Notes under the pieces: model-generated
The model's input: only the letters and a program-made list of their open reading frames with translations
Told to the model about the DNA's origin: nothing
The model's database searches: none
Shown: positions 1-8,533 of the stretch, piece after piece
Numbering within the stretch: the first letter of the stretch is position 1
How the letters are laid out: the number at the start of each line of letters is the position of its first letter
Assembly (NCBI RefSeq): GCF_000430645.1
Contig: NZ_KE387185.1
Span: 1,151,780 to 1,215,779, forward strand
Direction of reading: 5' to 3'
Source: Aquimarina latercula DSM 2041
Lineage (GTDB): Bacteria; Bacteroidota; Bacteroidia; Flavobacteriales; Flavobacteriaceae
Length of the DNA stretch: 64,000 nt
Translations under genes and position numbers: made by a program

Positions 1-523
1 TTGCAATAGATATTACCTGACTAAAAGCCTCACTTATATCTTCCTCGAAATCTGAAACAAATACAATATTTTTGAACGGGAATGTTACATCTTCATCTTT
101 TACCACAATTACTGGCGCATTTGCTTTTCGAACGATTTCTTCTACGTTACTACCTGTTATTTCCCTGATAACGCCTTTGGTTCCGCTACTGCCGGTAATG
201 ATGAAATCGTGATGAAAATGACCAGAATGTTCTAAAATATCTCCTTGTCCAGCATCATATTGAAGAAAAGTGCGACATTTAAGTCCACTACGTTCTGCCT
301 TTTTATCCAATTCTCTTAGAGCGGACTTGGCAATTCCTATTTTCTTTAATGTTTCTGGATATCGCTTTTCTTTTTGTTTATCCAATTTAACCCAGTCCAC
401 AGGTGTTTTCATTAAATGCAAAAAATGTATCTCTGCATCGTAACGTTTAGCTATTTTGATGCCAAGATTTGCAGCTTTTACACAGTTTTCAGAGAAATCG
501 GTGGGTACTAGTATATTTTTCAT
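1..523 (-). CDS. Universal stress protein UspA family (partial, C-terminus beyond window)
   Basis: The protein starts with ATG at 523 and runs off the left edge. Translation begins MKNILVPTDFSENCVKAA, the usual beta-1/alpha-1 start of a Usp domain. About residues 112-130 carry the nucleotide-binding signature G-x2-G-x9-GS (GSSGTKG then GS). A second Usp domain seems to start near residue 150 (FKNIVFVSDFEED), so this is probably a tandem two-domain Usp of about 280 residues. Such proteins bind ATP and help cells survive starvation or oxygen limitation. It is the last gene seen of a long minus-strand operon, 24 bp after D-lactate dehydrogenase. The family call is secure; its specific role is inferred. 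Confidence 0.9.
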   Translation of the reverse strand, partial: MKNILVPTDFSENCVKAANLGIKIAKRYDAEIHFLHLMKTPVDWVKLDKQKEKRYPETLKKIGIAKSALRELDKKAERSGLKCRTFLQYDAGQGDILEHSGHFHHDFIITGSSGTKGVIREITGSNVEEIVRKANAPVIVVKDEDVTFPFKNIVFVSDFEEDISEAFSQVISIA

Positions 524-547
524 TTTTTTATGTTTTAATTATTTAAA

Positions 548-1552
548 TTAATTGACAGATATTTCATTTCCAGAGGGGATTTCTTTGTCAAAACAACCCA
601 AATTATATATTGTCGTTTCTGCAATATTTGTTAGTGCTGTTTCGGTTAAGAAAGCCTGGTGGCTAGTAATCAAAACATTGGGGAATGTCATTAACCGAGC
701 AATGACATCGTCTTGTAATATATCTTCGGAATGGTCTTCAAAAAACAATCCTTCTTCCTCCTCATACACATCGATGCCGAAATACCCAATCTTACCAGAT
801 TTTAATCCTTCAATAACCGCCTTGGTGTCCACAAGACCACCTCGGCTTGTGTTAATGAGCATAACTCCTTCTTTCATTAAAGCGATATGTTCTTTATCTA
901 TTAAGTGCTGAGTTGATGGTGTCAATGGAACGTGCAGGCTAATTATATCTGCTTGCTTGCAGATAGTGGTACAGTTGGTATAAATGACATCATATAAATC
1001 TATCAGATTCTTATCTTCAGCAACATCTTGAGCTAATATCTTACAACCCAAACCATGAAGTATTTTTACAAGTACTGCACCTATTTTTCCTGTTCCAATA
1101 ACACCTACTGTTTTACCATTTAGGTCGAATCCTGTGAGTCCGTTCAGTGAGAAATTTTGTTCTCTAACTCTATTGTGTGCTCTAATTATTTTTCGGTTTA
1201 GGGCTAAGATGAGTGCCAGAGTGTGTTCTGCAATAGCGTATGGCGAATAAGCAGGAACACGAGCCACTTTCATATTCATTTCAGCTACTTTTTCTAAATC
1301 AACGTGATTGAACCCTGCTGAACGTAGGGCGATATACTTAACACCAATCGCACTTAATTTTTCAACGATATGCGCCGAGGCATCATCACCTGTAAATAGG
1401 CTAACGGCTTCAGAGCCTGTTGCGAGAATAGCTGTTTCTTTGGTCAAACGGCTTTCCAATAGTTTTAATTCGTGTCTACTATTATTTGCCTTTATCAAAT
1501 AAGGTTCTTCAAATTTATGTGTACTGAATATGGTTGTTTTCATTATTTTCAT
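548..1552 (-). CDS. ldhA: D-lactate dehydrogenase (D-2-hydroxyacid dehydrogenase)
   Basis: The 334-residue protein has the normal length for NAD-dependent fermentative D-lactate dehydrogenase, which reduces pyruvate to D-lactate. The Rossmann motif GTGKIG is at residues 153-158. The catalytic triad can be placed at Arg237 (TSRGG), Glu264 (DVYEE) and His298 (SHQA). The first ATG is at 1552; a second ATG three codons later (1543) is equally possible. Only 2 bp separate it from the upstream membrane-protein gene, so it belongs to the same operon as phosphofructokinase, aldolase and GAPDH, where it would regenerate NAD+ during fermentation. Other D-2-hydroxyacid dehydrogenases are similar, so the substrate is inferred. 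Confidence 0.85.
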   Translation of the reverse strand: MKIMKTTIFSTHKFEEPYLIKANNSRHELKLLESRLTKETAILATGSEAVSLFTGDDASAHIVEKLSAIGVKYIALRSAGFNHVDLEKVAEMNMKVARVPAYSPYAIAEHTLALILALNRKIIRAHNRVREQNFSLNGLTGFDLNGKTVGVIGTGKIGAVLVKILHGLGCKILAQDVAEDKNLIDLYDVIYTNCTTICKQADIISLHVPLTPSTQHLIDKEHIALMKEGVMLINTSRGGLVDTKAVIEGLKSGKIGYFGIDVYEEEEGLFFEDHSEDILQDDVIARLMTFPNVLITSHQAFLTETALTNIAETTIYNLGCFDKEIPSGNEISVN

Positions 1553-1554
1553 TT

Positions 1555-2823
1555 TTAAATTCCTAATTGTATTAAAATGTAGACTATCCCGACAAGGATA
1601 ACAGTTCCAAAAATTAGCATCACGAGTTTCCCCGTTTTTTTAGAGCCTTTGAAATAGGTAATCCCAAGTTTTACAATCATATTACTTATGGTGGCTGTTA
1701 TAATGACATTGGTTGCCAGTGCGAGTTTTTCTTCCAAAGACCCAAATTTTGCCATACTAATAGTTATTGCATCGGTGTCTGCCAATCCCGCAATGAGTGC
1801 CGAATAGTATAAACCGCTTTCGCCAAAAAATTGATTTCCATAAAAAACGGCAAACAGGATAATCACATAAATACCACCAAACCCAAGGGCGTTCCAAATA
1901 TTGAGAGGATTGCCAAGGTTGATAGCTGTTTTTGGGACATCTGTATTCTTTTTGATGAATAAGAGTGCACTTACCAAACAGATAAGGGTAAGAATGGTAA
2001 ATGGAATAACTAAATAGGAAAGTATGGCACTATTGAAAATATAGGCCAGAATAGCGAGTCTGGGAAACATTATGGCAGAAGCTATAATGATACCGGCAGC
2101 ATATTCTTTTGAAAGTTCTGGCGATTCCTTACTTCGGGAAGCATATATCCAAGCTACAGCAGTACTTGAAATCAATCCGCCTAAAATCGCGGTGAGCAAA
2201 ATACCACGTTTAGAACCTACATATTTTACAAGAAAGTAGCCGATAAAGTTCAGAAAAGAGACAATCACTATAATTGCTCCAATCTCAAAAGGGTTTAATA
2301 AACCTTCGGGTCCATAGTCTTGATTTGGTAAGAAAGGCAAAATAAGAAGCGCGATAATTGAAAACTTTATAAAGGCAAAAAGCTCTTCTGAAGTAATATT
2401 CTTTATGAATGTATTGAAGGTGGTTTTTAACGATAACAGAGTAACCACTATAACTGCGGTGGCAACTGCTTCTTTATGCAAATGATTAGCAACCATAACA
2501 CCTAAAATTAACGTAGCGAACAATGCCATATTGGTTGTTATCCCCGTCATTAGGTGTTTTTGCACGATAGAAAGATGACTCAAAGCCAAAAACAAGAGAA
2601 ATGCTGCCCCAATAATAATGACCAACCAAGGTGTGTAAGCTGTGGTAAGGTTTCCTAATATAAAACCGATGATTGCCACAATTGGGAAGGTTCTTATGCC
2701 TGCAAAACCTTCTTCCTCTTTCAACTTGTCGTACTCACGTTCCAATCCAAGGATCAGACCTATACCCATACTAATGAGTAATCCAATGATAAAAGGGTTG
2801 ATATTTTTAAAGGCCTCTGTCAT
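1555..2823 (-). CDS. MgtC/SapB and DUF4010 family integral membrane protein
   Basis: I chose ATG at 2823 (MTEAFKNINPF) because the longer open frame overlaps the upstream glycosyltransferase gene and begins with a basic, non-membrane stretch. The protein has about 422 residues and 11-12 hydrophobic segments. The N-terminus has the MgtC-type motif GLEREYDKL followed by an RTF segment, and the second half resembles DUF4010 (ADTDAI motif). MgtC relatives act in adaptation to low Mg2+ or intracellular stress, and DUF4010 proteins are uncharacterised transport-like proteins. It sits between the glycosyltransferase and D-lactate dehydrogenase genes. Substrate unknown. Confidence 0.8.
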   Translation of the reverse strand: MTEAFKNINPFIIGLLISMGIGLILGLEREYDKLKEEEGFAGIRTFPIVAIIGFILGNLTTAYTPWLVIIIGAAFLLFLALSHLSIVQKHLMTGITTNMALFATLILGVMVANHLHKEAVATAVIVVTLLSLKTTFNTFIKNITSEELFAFIKFSIIALLILPFLPNQDYGPEGLLNPFEIGAIIVIVSFLNFIGYFLVKYVGSKRGILLTAILGGLISSTAVAWIYASRSKESPELSKEYAAGIIIASAIMFPRLAILAYIFNSAILSYLVIPFTILTLICLVSALLFIKKNTDVPKTAINLGNPLNIWNALGFGGIYVIILFAVFYGNQFFGESGLYYSALIAGLADTDAITISMAKFGSLEEKLALATNVIITATISNMIVKLGITYFKGSKKTGKLVMLIFGTVILVGIVYILIQLGI

Positions 2824-2887
2824 GACTACTTTTTTATTGCTTGGTAGGGTTAAAATCGCTAACTGTTTGATACATTTCTTGTTATTT

Positions 2888-5206
2888 TTAAACTTTGACC
2901 GATGTGCTTTTCTTGGACGATATCTTTGACAATGTCTTAAAACCAATTCCTTCTTTTAACTTTAAATCTGATTTAGTTTCTTTAAGACCCACCTCCAAAG
3001 GGTAATTCTCAACAACTAAACGCGCCATTAAGTAGCACAAACTGGATTCTGCACCTTGATTTATATTAATATTATCTTCTTCGAGACCATCATAACAAGC
3101 GCCATTAACAGGATTGTACATAATTTGTTTGAGATGGTTATTGCCTAAAAACCAACTAAATGCGGTATGAAGCTGTTTGGCGTATTTCTTTTTATGGGTA
3201 ACTCTATAAAACAGGTCCAATGAAAGAATGGTATAAGCCACCTCAATGGGTTGTTCACCATGAAAGGTACGTTTGTTTCTTTTGTGAAACCATCCGTCAT
3301 TAGAAATGACTTTAATTTGTCCTTTCATAAAATATTGTGACAATAAAAAGTCAAAAGTAGTTTCGGCAACGTCCTTGTATTTTTTATTTTTTGTGATAAG
3401 CCACGCATATAAAAGTGCTTCTGGTAATATACTATTGGCATAGGTCAGGTAATCTTCAAACCATTCCCATTTTTTATCACTGGTAATATTAAAAATGCGC
3501 AAGAGCTCTTCGGCCAATGTATCTGCTAACTGATTATATTGGGTTTTAGGCTCATTTTCTTGATAATAATAAAGTCCTTTTAATATAAAGCTAATGGCTC
3601 GTGGGGAATTAAAATCTGCTACATTTTGTATGACGTTCTTAAAACAGTTTTCTGCTTTGGCTACTAAACTTTTTGGTAGGTTTTCCGTATCAGACAACAC
3701 ATAGCCAAGCGCCCAAATGGCTCTGCCATTGGAATCTTCCAGGTTCACTTCGGTATTCTGAACAGTAAATTGCCCTTCAAAATCCACATAATTATAGAAC
3801 AGTCCATCGTCCTGTTGGCAAAACACAATGAAATCCATATAAATTTCAATGAGTCGCAGGACTTTGTCCGTTCTTTTTTGCTTATAATACATAAGCATTG
3901 CTATTAGCGCCCTCGCATTATCATCAAGCGTATAACCAAAAGACGTGTCCGGGACACTAAAATTTGAAAATTGAAGCATCCCAAAGTCAGTAGTCATGTC
4001 TTCAATATGGTCTGTTTTTATGGGTGGCAAACTAAAATCCAAAGAATCATTGTGTTGCAAATAATCCTGAAAAATATCGGAATAGGAAATGGCTACATTT
4101 TCCCAACTAAAAGCACGCATTTTAAGAAAGGCGTTTTTTCCCATGGATGTTGCTATTAGCGGTTGTTCCAGCAAATCGATAACAGCGTTACTAATTTCTA
4201 TGGGATCTTCAAAATCATTCAATAGAATACCAGTACTGGGATCAAGACATTCTTTGGAATGGGGAATAGGTGTGGATATAACCGGGTTTCCGCAACTCAT
4301 GGCGTAAGCAAAAGTACCACTAACGGCCTGGTTGGGGTCTTTAGATGAAAATAAGTAAACATCGGATAAGGATAGGTATTCCAGCAACCTGGTAAGTTCC
4401 AAATATTCGTTTATAAAAATGACATGGTCCTTAATGCCCAAGTTATCGACTATTTTTAAAAGCGTATCTCTATATGTTTCGCCTTCTCTCTTTAGTATTT
4501 CAGGATGTGTTTTGCCTAAAACCAGATAAACTGTGTTAGGGAATTTTTGGAGTATTTTTGGCAATGCACGGAGTGCTGTTTCTATATTTTTATTCTCACT
4601 TAATAAACCAAATGTAGATAGCACATTTTTATTTTGAAAGCCATATTTATTTTTAAGACGTTGTTTTTCTTTCCACAGCACAATATGGGTGCCATGGGGT
4701 ATGACAGCTATTTTGTTAGTATCAATATGATAATCAATTTCTAGTATTTCTGCGGATTTGTTTGTGAGTACAATCAGTTTCTCGGAAAGATCATCCAACG
4801 CCTGCATTATTTTAGTTCTTTTTTTATCAGGATTGGGAAGAACCGTATGAAACACACAAGAGATTGGGATGTCTAACTTAAGAAGGAAAGCCACTAAATG
4901 GCTACCGTAGTCACCTCCAAACAGCCCAAACTCGTGTTGTACACAAACCATCCCAATATCGTCCCTTTCATTTAACTTATTAGCTACTTTGAAAAAGGAA
5001 CTTAACTCTTGGGCATCTATTTTATATGTAACTTCTTCTGGATAATCATTAGCGTCGCAGCACTCATTTTCTAGTGCACACACCTCGATTTGCATTGTAG
5101 TACCAAAGCCTTTTTTTAGGGATGTAATTAAATCTTGTGAAAAAGTAGCAATTCCGCACTCGCGTGGAGGATATGAGCAAACGAATAAAATTTTATGATT
5201 TTTCAT
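2888..5206 (-). CDS. GT4 family glycosyltransferase with C-terminal (alpha/alpha)-type domain
   Basis: The 772-residue protein has an N-terminal GT-B fold, residues 1 to about 400. It shows the donor/acceptor loop CGIATFSQDL, a QHEFG segment and a GT4-like nucleotide-sugar region (VYLFSSKDPNQAVSGTFAYAMSCGNPV). Residues about 410-750 form a second helical domain with a TLDDNARAL motif, often seen in flavobacterial glycosyltransferases of this size. The start overlaps the upstream GH130 gene stop by 4 bp, which implies translational coupling. With GH130 and a mannose-isomerase-like cupin next door, a mannosyltransferase building a mannan or mannoside is a reasonable guess. The sugar donor is not determined by sequence. 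Confidence 0.8.
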   Translation of the reverse strand: MKNHKILFVCSYPPRECGIATFSQDLITSLKKGFGTTMQIEVCALENECCDANDYPEEVTYKIDAQELSSFFKVANKLNERDDIGMVCVQHEFGLFGGDYGSHLVAFLLKLDIPISCVFHTVLPNPDKKRTKIMQALDDLSEKLIVLTNKSAEILEIDYHIDTNKIAVIPHGTHIVLWKEKQRLKNKYGFQNKNVLSTFGLLSENKNIETALRALPKILQKFPNTVYLVLGKTHPEILKREGETYRDTLLKIVDNLGIKDHVIFINEYLELTRLLEYLSLSDVYLFSSKDPNQAVSGTFAYAMSCGNPVISTPIPHSKECLDPSTGILLNDFEDPIEISNAVIDLLEQPLIATSMGKNAFLKMRAFSWENVAISYSDIFQDYLQHNDSLDFSLPPIKTDHIEDMTTDFGMLQFSNFSVPDTSFGYTLDDNARALIAMLMYYKQKRTDKVLRLIEIYMDFIVFCQQDDGLFYNYVDFEGQFTVQNTEVNLEDSNGRAIWALGYVLSDTENLPKSLVAKAENCFKNVIQNVADFNSPRAISFILKGLYYYQENEPKTQYNQLADTLAEELLRIFNITSDKKWEWFEDYLTYANSILPEALLYAWLITKNKKYKDVAETTFDFLLSQYFMKGQIKVISNDGWFHKRNKRTFHGEQPIEVAYTILSLDLFYRVTHKKKYAKQLHTAFSWFLGNNHLKQIMYNPVNGACYDGLEEDNININQGAESSLCYLMARLVVENYPLEVGLKETKSDLKLKEGIGFKTLSKISSKKSTSVKV

Positions 5207-6273
5207 GATATAGCTGTTTTTTTTAATTCATTTAATAATGCTTTCAGGCTTACTTTGGCTACAGCCGTATGCTTGTCGGCCGCTCCATAATAGATATGGA
5301 GGTCGTCCCCGAACAATGCCGTACCTGTTGGGAACACCACGTGGTTTACTACACCTTTCAGTTCCCACTCCTCTACCGGGGAAAATAGGGGATAGGGCAA
5401 TCGTCCAATTACTTTTGAGGGGTCATCAATATCCAGTAATGCAGCGGCGGCGTGATAGGTCTTTCCAACGTGGGTTTCACAAACTCCGTGGTATATCATC
5501 AGCCAACCATCTTTTGTTTGTATGGGAGGGCATCCGGCACCGAGATAATTCACTTCAAAATCAAATAGGGGATCCATGAGGATATGATCATGAAGGTTCT
5601 TTATATGATCTTCCCAAAACTCTTTGGTAAGGTCTTCCCATTTTTCAAACTGTACTATTTGTATTCCTGGCCATATACGGTGGAGCATTACAAATTTACC
5701 ATTGATTTTTTTTGGGAATAAGACAATGTCCTTATCCCTCAGATACCTATGTTTTTCATCTACCAATCCAATTTGTGCAAACAAGTTGTAGTAATAATAA
5801 TACTTAGGATTCAATCTTTCCTGATTACAATGCTCCAAATGGTATTTATATTCATTGTAGGTAATGAACGGTGTGATTATCCCCTTTTTCTCAAAATGTT
5901 TCAGGTCTTTTGAAGTTGCCAAAGCACCCATGGCATTGATGCCGTCATAAGCTGTATAAGTTAAATAATAGATATCTTCAATTTTAACAATACGAGCATC
6001 TTCCACACCATGTTTTTCATAATCAAAATCACGAGTTATTAACGGGCTTGATTTCCTTTCTATGAGATCTAAATGCTCATTGGTTTTGGCATATCCAATG
6101 GTGGAGTAATTGCCATCTTCCACCGCACGGTAAAAGATATGCACCTCTTCACCTTCTTGAAATATTCCAGGGTTTAAAACCCCATTGCTCTCAAATTTCA
6201 ATTTAGTGGGACTGAGCAGTATCCCTTTTTTCTCTATGGGTATTCTGGTATTAATTTGATGTGTATGTTCCAT
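5203..6273 (-). CDS. Glycoside hydrolase family 130 protein (mannoside phosphorylase-like)
   Basis: The 356-residue five-bladed propeller protein carries family signatures: NPGIF and FYRAVE near residues 35-50, GVEDARI near residue 90 and GAGCPPI near residue 247. GH130 enzymes phosphorolyse beta-mannosides (beta-1,2-mannooligosaccharides, mannosyl-glucose or mannosyl-GlcNAc), releasing mannose-1-phosphate; some work mainly in synthesis. No signal peptide is visible, so it should act in the cytoplasm. It overlaps the downstream GT4 gene by 4 bp and lies 10 bp after the cupin gene. The three probably make or recycle an intracellular mannoside. Linkage specificity cannot be read from the sequence. 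Confidence 0.85.
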   Translation of the reverse strand: MEHTHQINTRIPIEKKGILLSPTKLKFESNGVLNPGIFQEGEEVHIFYRAVEDGNYSTIGYAKTNEHLDLIERKSSPLITRDFDYEKHGVEDARIVKIEDIYYLTYTAYDGINAMGALATSKDLKHFEKKGIITPFITYNEYKYHLEHCNQERLNPKYYYYYNLFAQIGLVDEKHRYLRDKDIVLFPKKINGKFVMLHRIWPGIQIVQFEKWEDLTKEFWEDHIKNLHDHILMDPLFDFEVNYLGAGCPPIQTKDGWLMIYHGVCETHVGKTYHAAAALLDIDDPSKVIGRLPYPLFSPVEEWELKGVVNHVVFPTGTALFGDDLHIYYGAADKHTAVAKVSLKALLNELKKTAIS

Positions 6274-6283
6274 ATTGTAATAT

Positions 6284-6634
6284 TTATTTGGGGTCTTCCC
6301 TGTTGTATTTGTCCTTTAGCCTGACAATATCGTTTTCATCAAAATTTCCAAAAGAAATTTCAAGGATACTTACCGAAGAATCAGATGTTTTTATTTGATG
6401 TACGGTTTCCTTCGGGATAAAAAAATCGTCCCCTTTCCGGCCAACTTTTATTTTGTCGCCAATTACGAAACTTCCCGTTCCATCCATTACTCTCCAGAAT
6501 TCCTCCCTGTTATGGTGAAACTGTAGGCTTAGCTCTTCGTTTGGATTGACCGTAAGTATTTTTACGGTGCTTATTTCATTATGGGTAAAGCGTTCAAAGT
6601 TTCCCCAAGGTCTTTCCTCTGTGTATGTTTTCAT
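6284..6634 (-). CDS. Cupin, mannose-6-phosphate isomerase type II-like
   Basis: This 116-residue single cupin starts with ERPWGNFERF, the signature of the C-terminal isomerase domain of type II phosphomannose isomerase/GDP-mannose pyrophosphorylase. The metal-binding histidines are seen in QFHHNREEFW (about residues 38-47) and ETVHQI. It would interconvert mannose-6-P and fructose-6-P, linking the GH130/GT4 pair to phosphofructokinase. Its start overlaps the phosphofructokinase stop by 4 bp. It is shorter than stand-alone ManA, so it may instead be a cupin of unknown substrate. Confidence 0.75.
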   Translation of the reverse strand: MKTYTEERPWGNFERFTHNEISTVKILTVNPNEELSLQFHHNREEFWRVMDGTGSFVIGDKIKVGRKGDDFFIPKETVHQIKTSDSSVSILEISFGNFDENDIVRLKDKYNREDPK

Positions 6635-7620
6635 TTTTCTCGTTTTTGTTTACCAAATAGTTCTAAAAGTTCTTTCAACTCTTTATTTACTTCATGCTGT
6701 TTGACCACTTCTTCAAAAGAAGTAAAGTGTAATTGATTGTTTAAAACACCAGCCATTACGTTGCTTCTACCTTGTAAAAGGGCGTTTACAGCAGCAACGC
6801 CGAGCCTAATGCCCAACATTCTATCTAAAGCAGAAGGATTTCCACCTCGTTGTACGTGGCCAAGCTTGGTAATACGTAAATCGACATTGGGATTGACTTC
6901 CTTTATTTTTGAAGAAACGAGTTCGGCACCTATTTCATCGCCTTCAGAAACTACGATTAGAAAAGCATCCTCACTGTCGTAATTTTTTACTTTATCCAAT
7001 AGATACATAAAGTCCGTATCGCTTTCTGGAATTAGTATGGCATCCGCACCAACCATTAGTCCTGAATGAATGCCGATGTAACCTGAATCCCGTCCCATTA
7101 CTTCCACAATAAATACCCGATTGTGAGATTCGGCAGTATCCCTTATTTTATCAATATTTTCAATGGCTGTGTTTACTGCGGAATCAAAACCAAGGGTATA
7201 ATCCGTACCTGAGATATCATTATCTATAGTGCCAGGAATGCCTATGAACGGAATGTTGCATATTTCTGAAAAAGCGAGTAGTCCTTTAAATGTGCCATCA
7301 CCACCAATGGCAATCAACGCATCTATTTTGTTTGCGTTTAGGGTTTGCAAGGCTTTTTTTCGACCTTCCAATTCCAGAAAACGTTTGCTTCTTGCGGTCT
7401 TTAGGATAGTGCCTCCTTTTTGGGTCAGTTTTTGTAATTCGTGCGACTTTAATTGAACCAAGTCACCGTCTATCAATCCTTCATATCCTTTTCGAAAACC
7501 ACTTACTTTTATACCATTTACTTCCGCAGATTTTGTAATAGCGTATAATGCAGCGTTCATTCCCGGACTATCACCTCCAGAGGTAAATACACCTATATGT
7601 TTTATTTTATTTGTGCTCAT
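6631..7620 (-). CDS. pfkA: ATP-dependent 6-phosphofructokinase
   Basis: ATG at 7620 (MSTNKIKHIGVFTSGGDSPGMN) gives about 329 residues, normal for bacterial PfkA; the frame extends further to a TTG that I reject. Visible motifs are GGDSPGMN (ATP), GGDGTFKG, where the Gly typical of ATP-type rather than PPi-type enzymes is kept, the active-site GTIDND, MGRDSG and GHVQRGG. It phosphorylates fructose-6-phosphate to the 1,6-bisphosphate, committing sugar to glycolysis. The start overlaps the end of the upstream hydrolase gene by 14 bp. Together with class I aldolase and GAPDH in the same operon it makes a second, co-regulated upper glycolysis. Confidence 0.92.
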   Translation of the reverse strand: MSTNKIKHIGVFTSGGDSPGMNAALYAITKSAEVNGIKVSGFRKGYEGLIDGDLVQLKSHELQKLTQKGGTILKTARSKRFLELEGRKKALQTLNANKIDALIAIGGDGTFKGLLAFSEICNIPFIGIPGTIDNDISGTDYTLGFDSAVNTAIENIDKIRDTAESHNRVFIVEVMGRDSGYIGIHSGLMVGADAILIPESDTDFMYLLDKVKNYDSEDAFLIVVSEGDEIGAELVSSKIKEVNPNVDLRITKLGHVQRGGNPSALDRMLGIRLGVAAVNALLQGRSNVMAGVLNNQLHFTSFEEVVKQHEVNKELKELLELFGKQKREK

Positions 7621-8527
7621 TTGATATTGTTTTTTGTAATTTTTTATCTGAAACAGAAAAATCTTGAATTGTATCCCATACAAATTCTGCTTCTTTTAGA
7701 AAGAACTGATGGTCACCCTCCGTAGAGATAGCAGTTTTTACGTTTGTAAATACCCTCGACAAGTCTATGGCATTCTTGAGTGGTGCGGTAGTGTCTTTTG
7801 CTCCGTGGATGAAAAGCACTTTTCTATCTCTAATCTTTCTTGCAATCCTGTATAAATCTGTTTTTAGAATTACCCTCGTAAGCGAATAATAATAGCTCTG
7901 CCAATGATGTTTTTTTGCATCTTCATAAACATCATCCGTGAGGTTGTCTGGTTTAAATGCACGCGACATAAAAATGGGATGAATCATACAGATGTATTTA
8001 GAGAATTTGCTTGTTGATATCCTATCCACAAAGGAATGTGAGGACATAACTTTCTTAAATTCATCTGCATCCTTATAAACAGGTATTCCAATAAAAATGC
8101 CTGCTTTGAACCAATTTGAGTGTTTTTCCAATAGGGCCATTGAAATTATAGCACCCATTGAATGCCCTCCTATAATCGTTCTTCCATCATTGAATCCTTC
8201 TTTTTGTAAAACCAATTCTAAAGCTTTTAGTTGAACTGAAAGCGAATAATCATTTTGTGGTTTAGGTGAATCACCAAAACCCAGAAGGTCTATTAATAGC
8301 AAAGTGTGTGTATTTGAAATACTTTCTAAATTGCGTTTCCAATAATTCAGCGAGCCTGTTAAACCGTGCAATAAAACGAGTTTACTTCTTCCAGAACCTA
8401 CTATTTCATAATTTAAGAGTGTTTTGTTGGCATCATAATCTGGGTGCTTAACAATCTTATAATGTTGATATCCTGCTATAGCGACAACAGGAAAAATGAA
8501 CAATATGGATATTAGAAGTAATGTCAT
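7607..8527 (-). CDS. Alpha/beta hydrolase
   Basis: The 306-residue protein has an N-terminal hydrophobic anchor (residues 1-22) and an alpha/beta hydrolase fold. The oxyanion HG is in LLHGLTGSLNYW, the nucleophile Ser is in GGHSMGA, and the acid Asp (HGAKDTTAP) and His (EGDHQF) complete the triad. It is probably membrane-anchored. Substrate is unknown; esterases and lipid-modifying hydrolases look alike. It lies 6 bp downstream of the symporter gene and overlaps pfkA, so it is transcribed with the carbon-metabolism genes. Confidence 0.85.
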   Translation of the reverse strand: MTLLLISILFIFPVVAIAGYQHYKIVKHPDYDANKTLLNYEIVGSGRSKLVLLHGLTGSLNYWKRNLESISNTHTLLLIDLLGFGDSPKPQNDYSLSVQLKALELVLQKEGFNDGRTIIGGHSMGAIISMALLEKHSNWFKAGIFIGIPVYKDADEFKKVMSSHSFVDRISTSKFSKYICMIHPIFMSRAFKPDNLTDDVYEDAKKHHWQSYYYSLTRVILKTDLYRIARKIRDRKVLFIHGAKDTTAPLKNAIDLSRVFTNVKTAISTEGDHQFFLKEAEFVWDTIQDFSVSDKKLQKTISNEHK

Positions 8528-8533
8528 ATTTGG

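Noticed and set aside
2824..2946. N-terminal extension of the MgtC/DUF4010 protein
   Set aside because: It would overlap the GT4 gene by about 60 bp and encodes a basic stretch before the first membrane helix, unlike the family.
5238..5579. Plus-strand frame over the GH130 gene
   Set aside because: It mirrors the GH130 coding sequence and has a Cys/Arg/Pro-rich composition typical of shadow frames.
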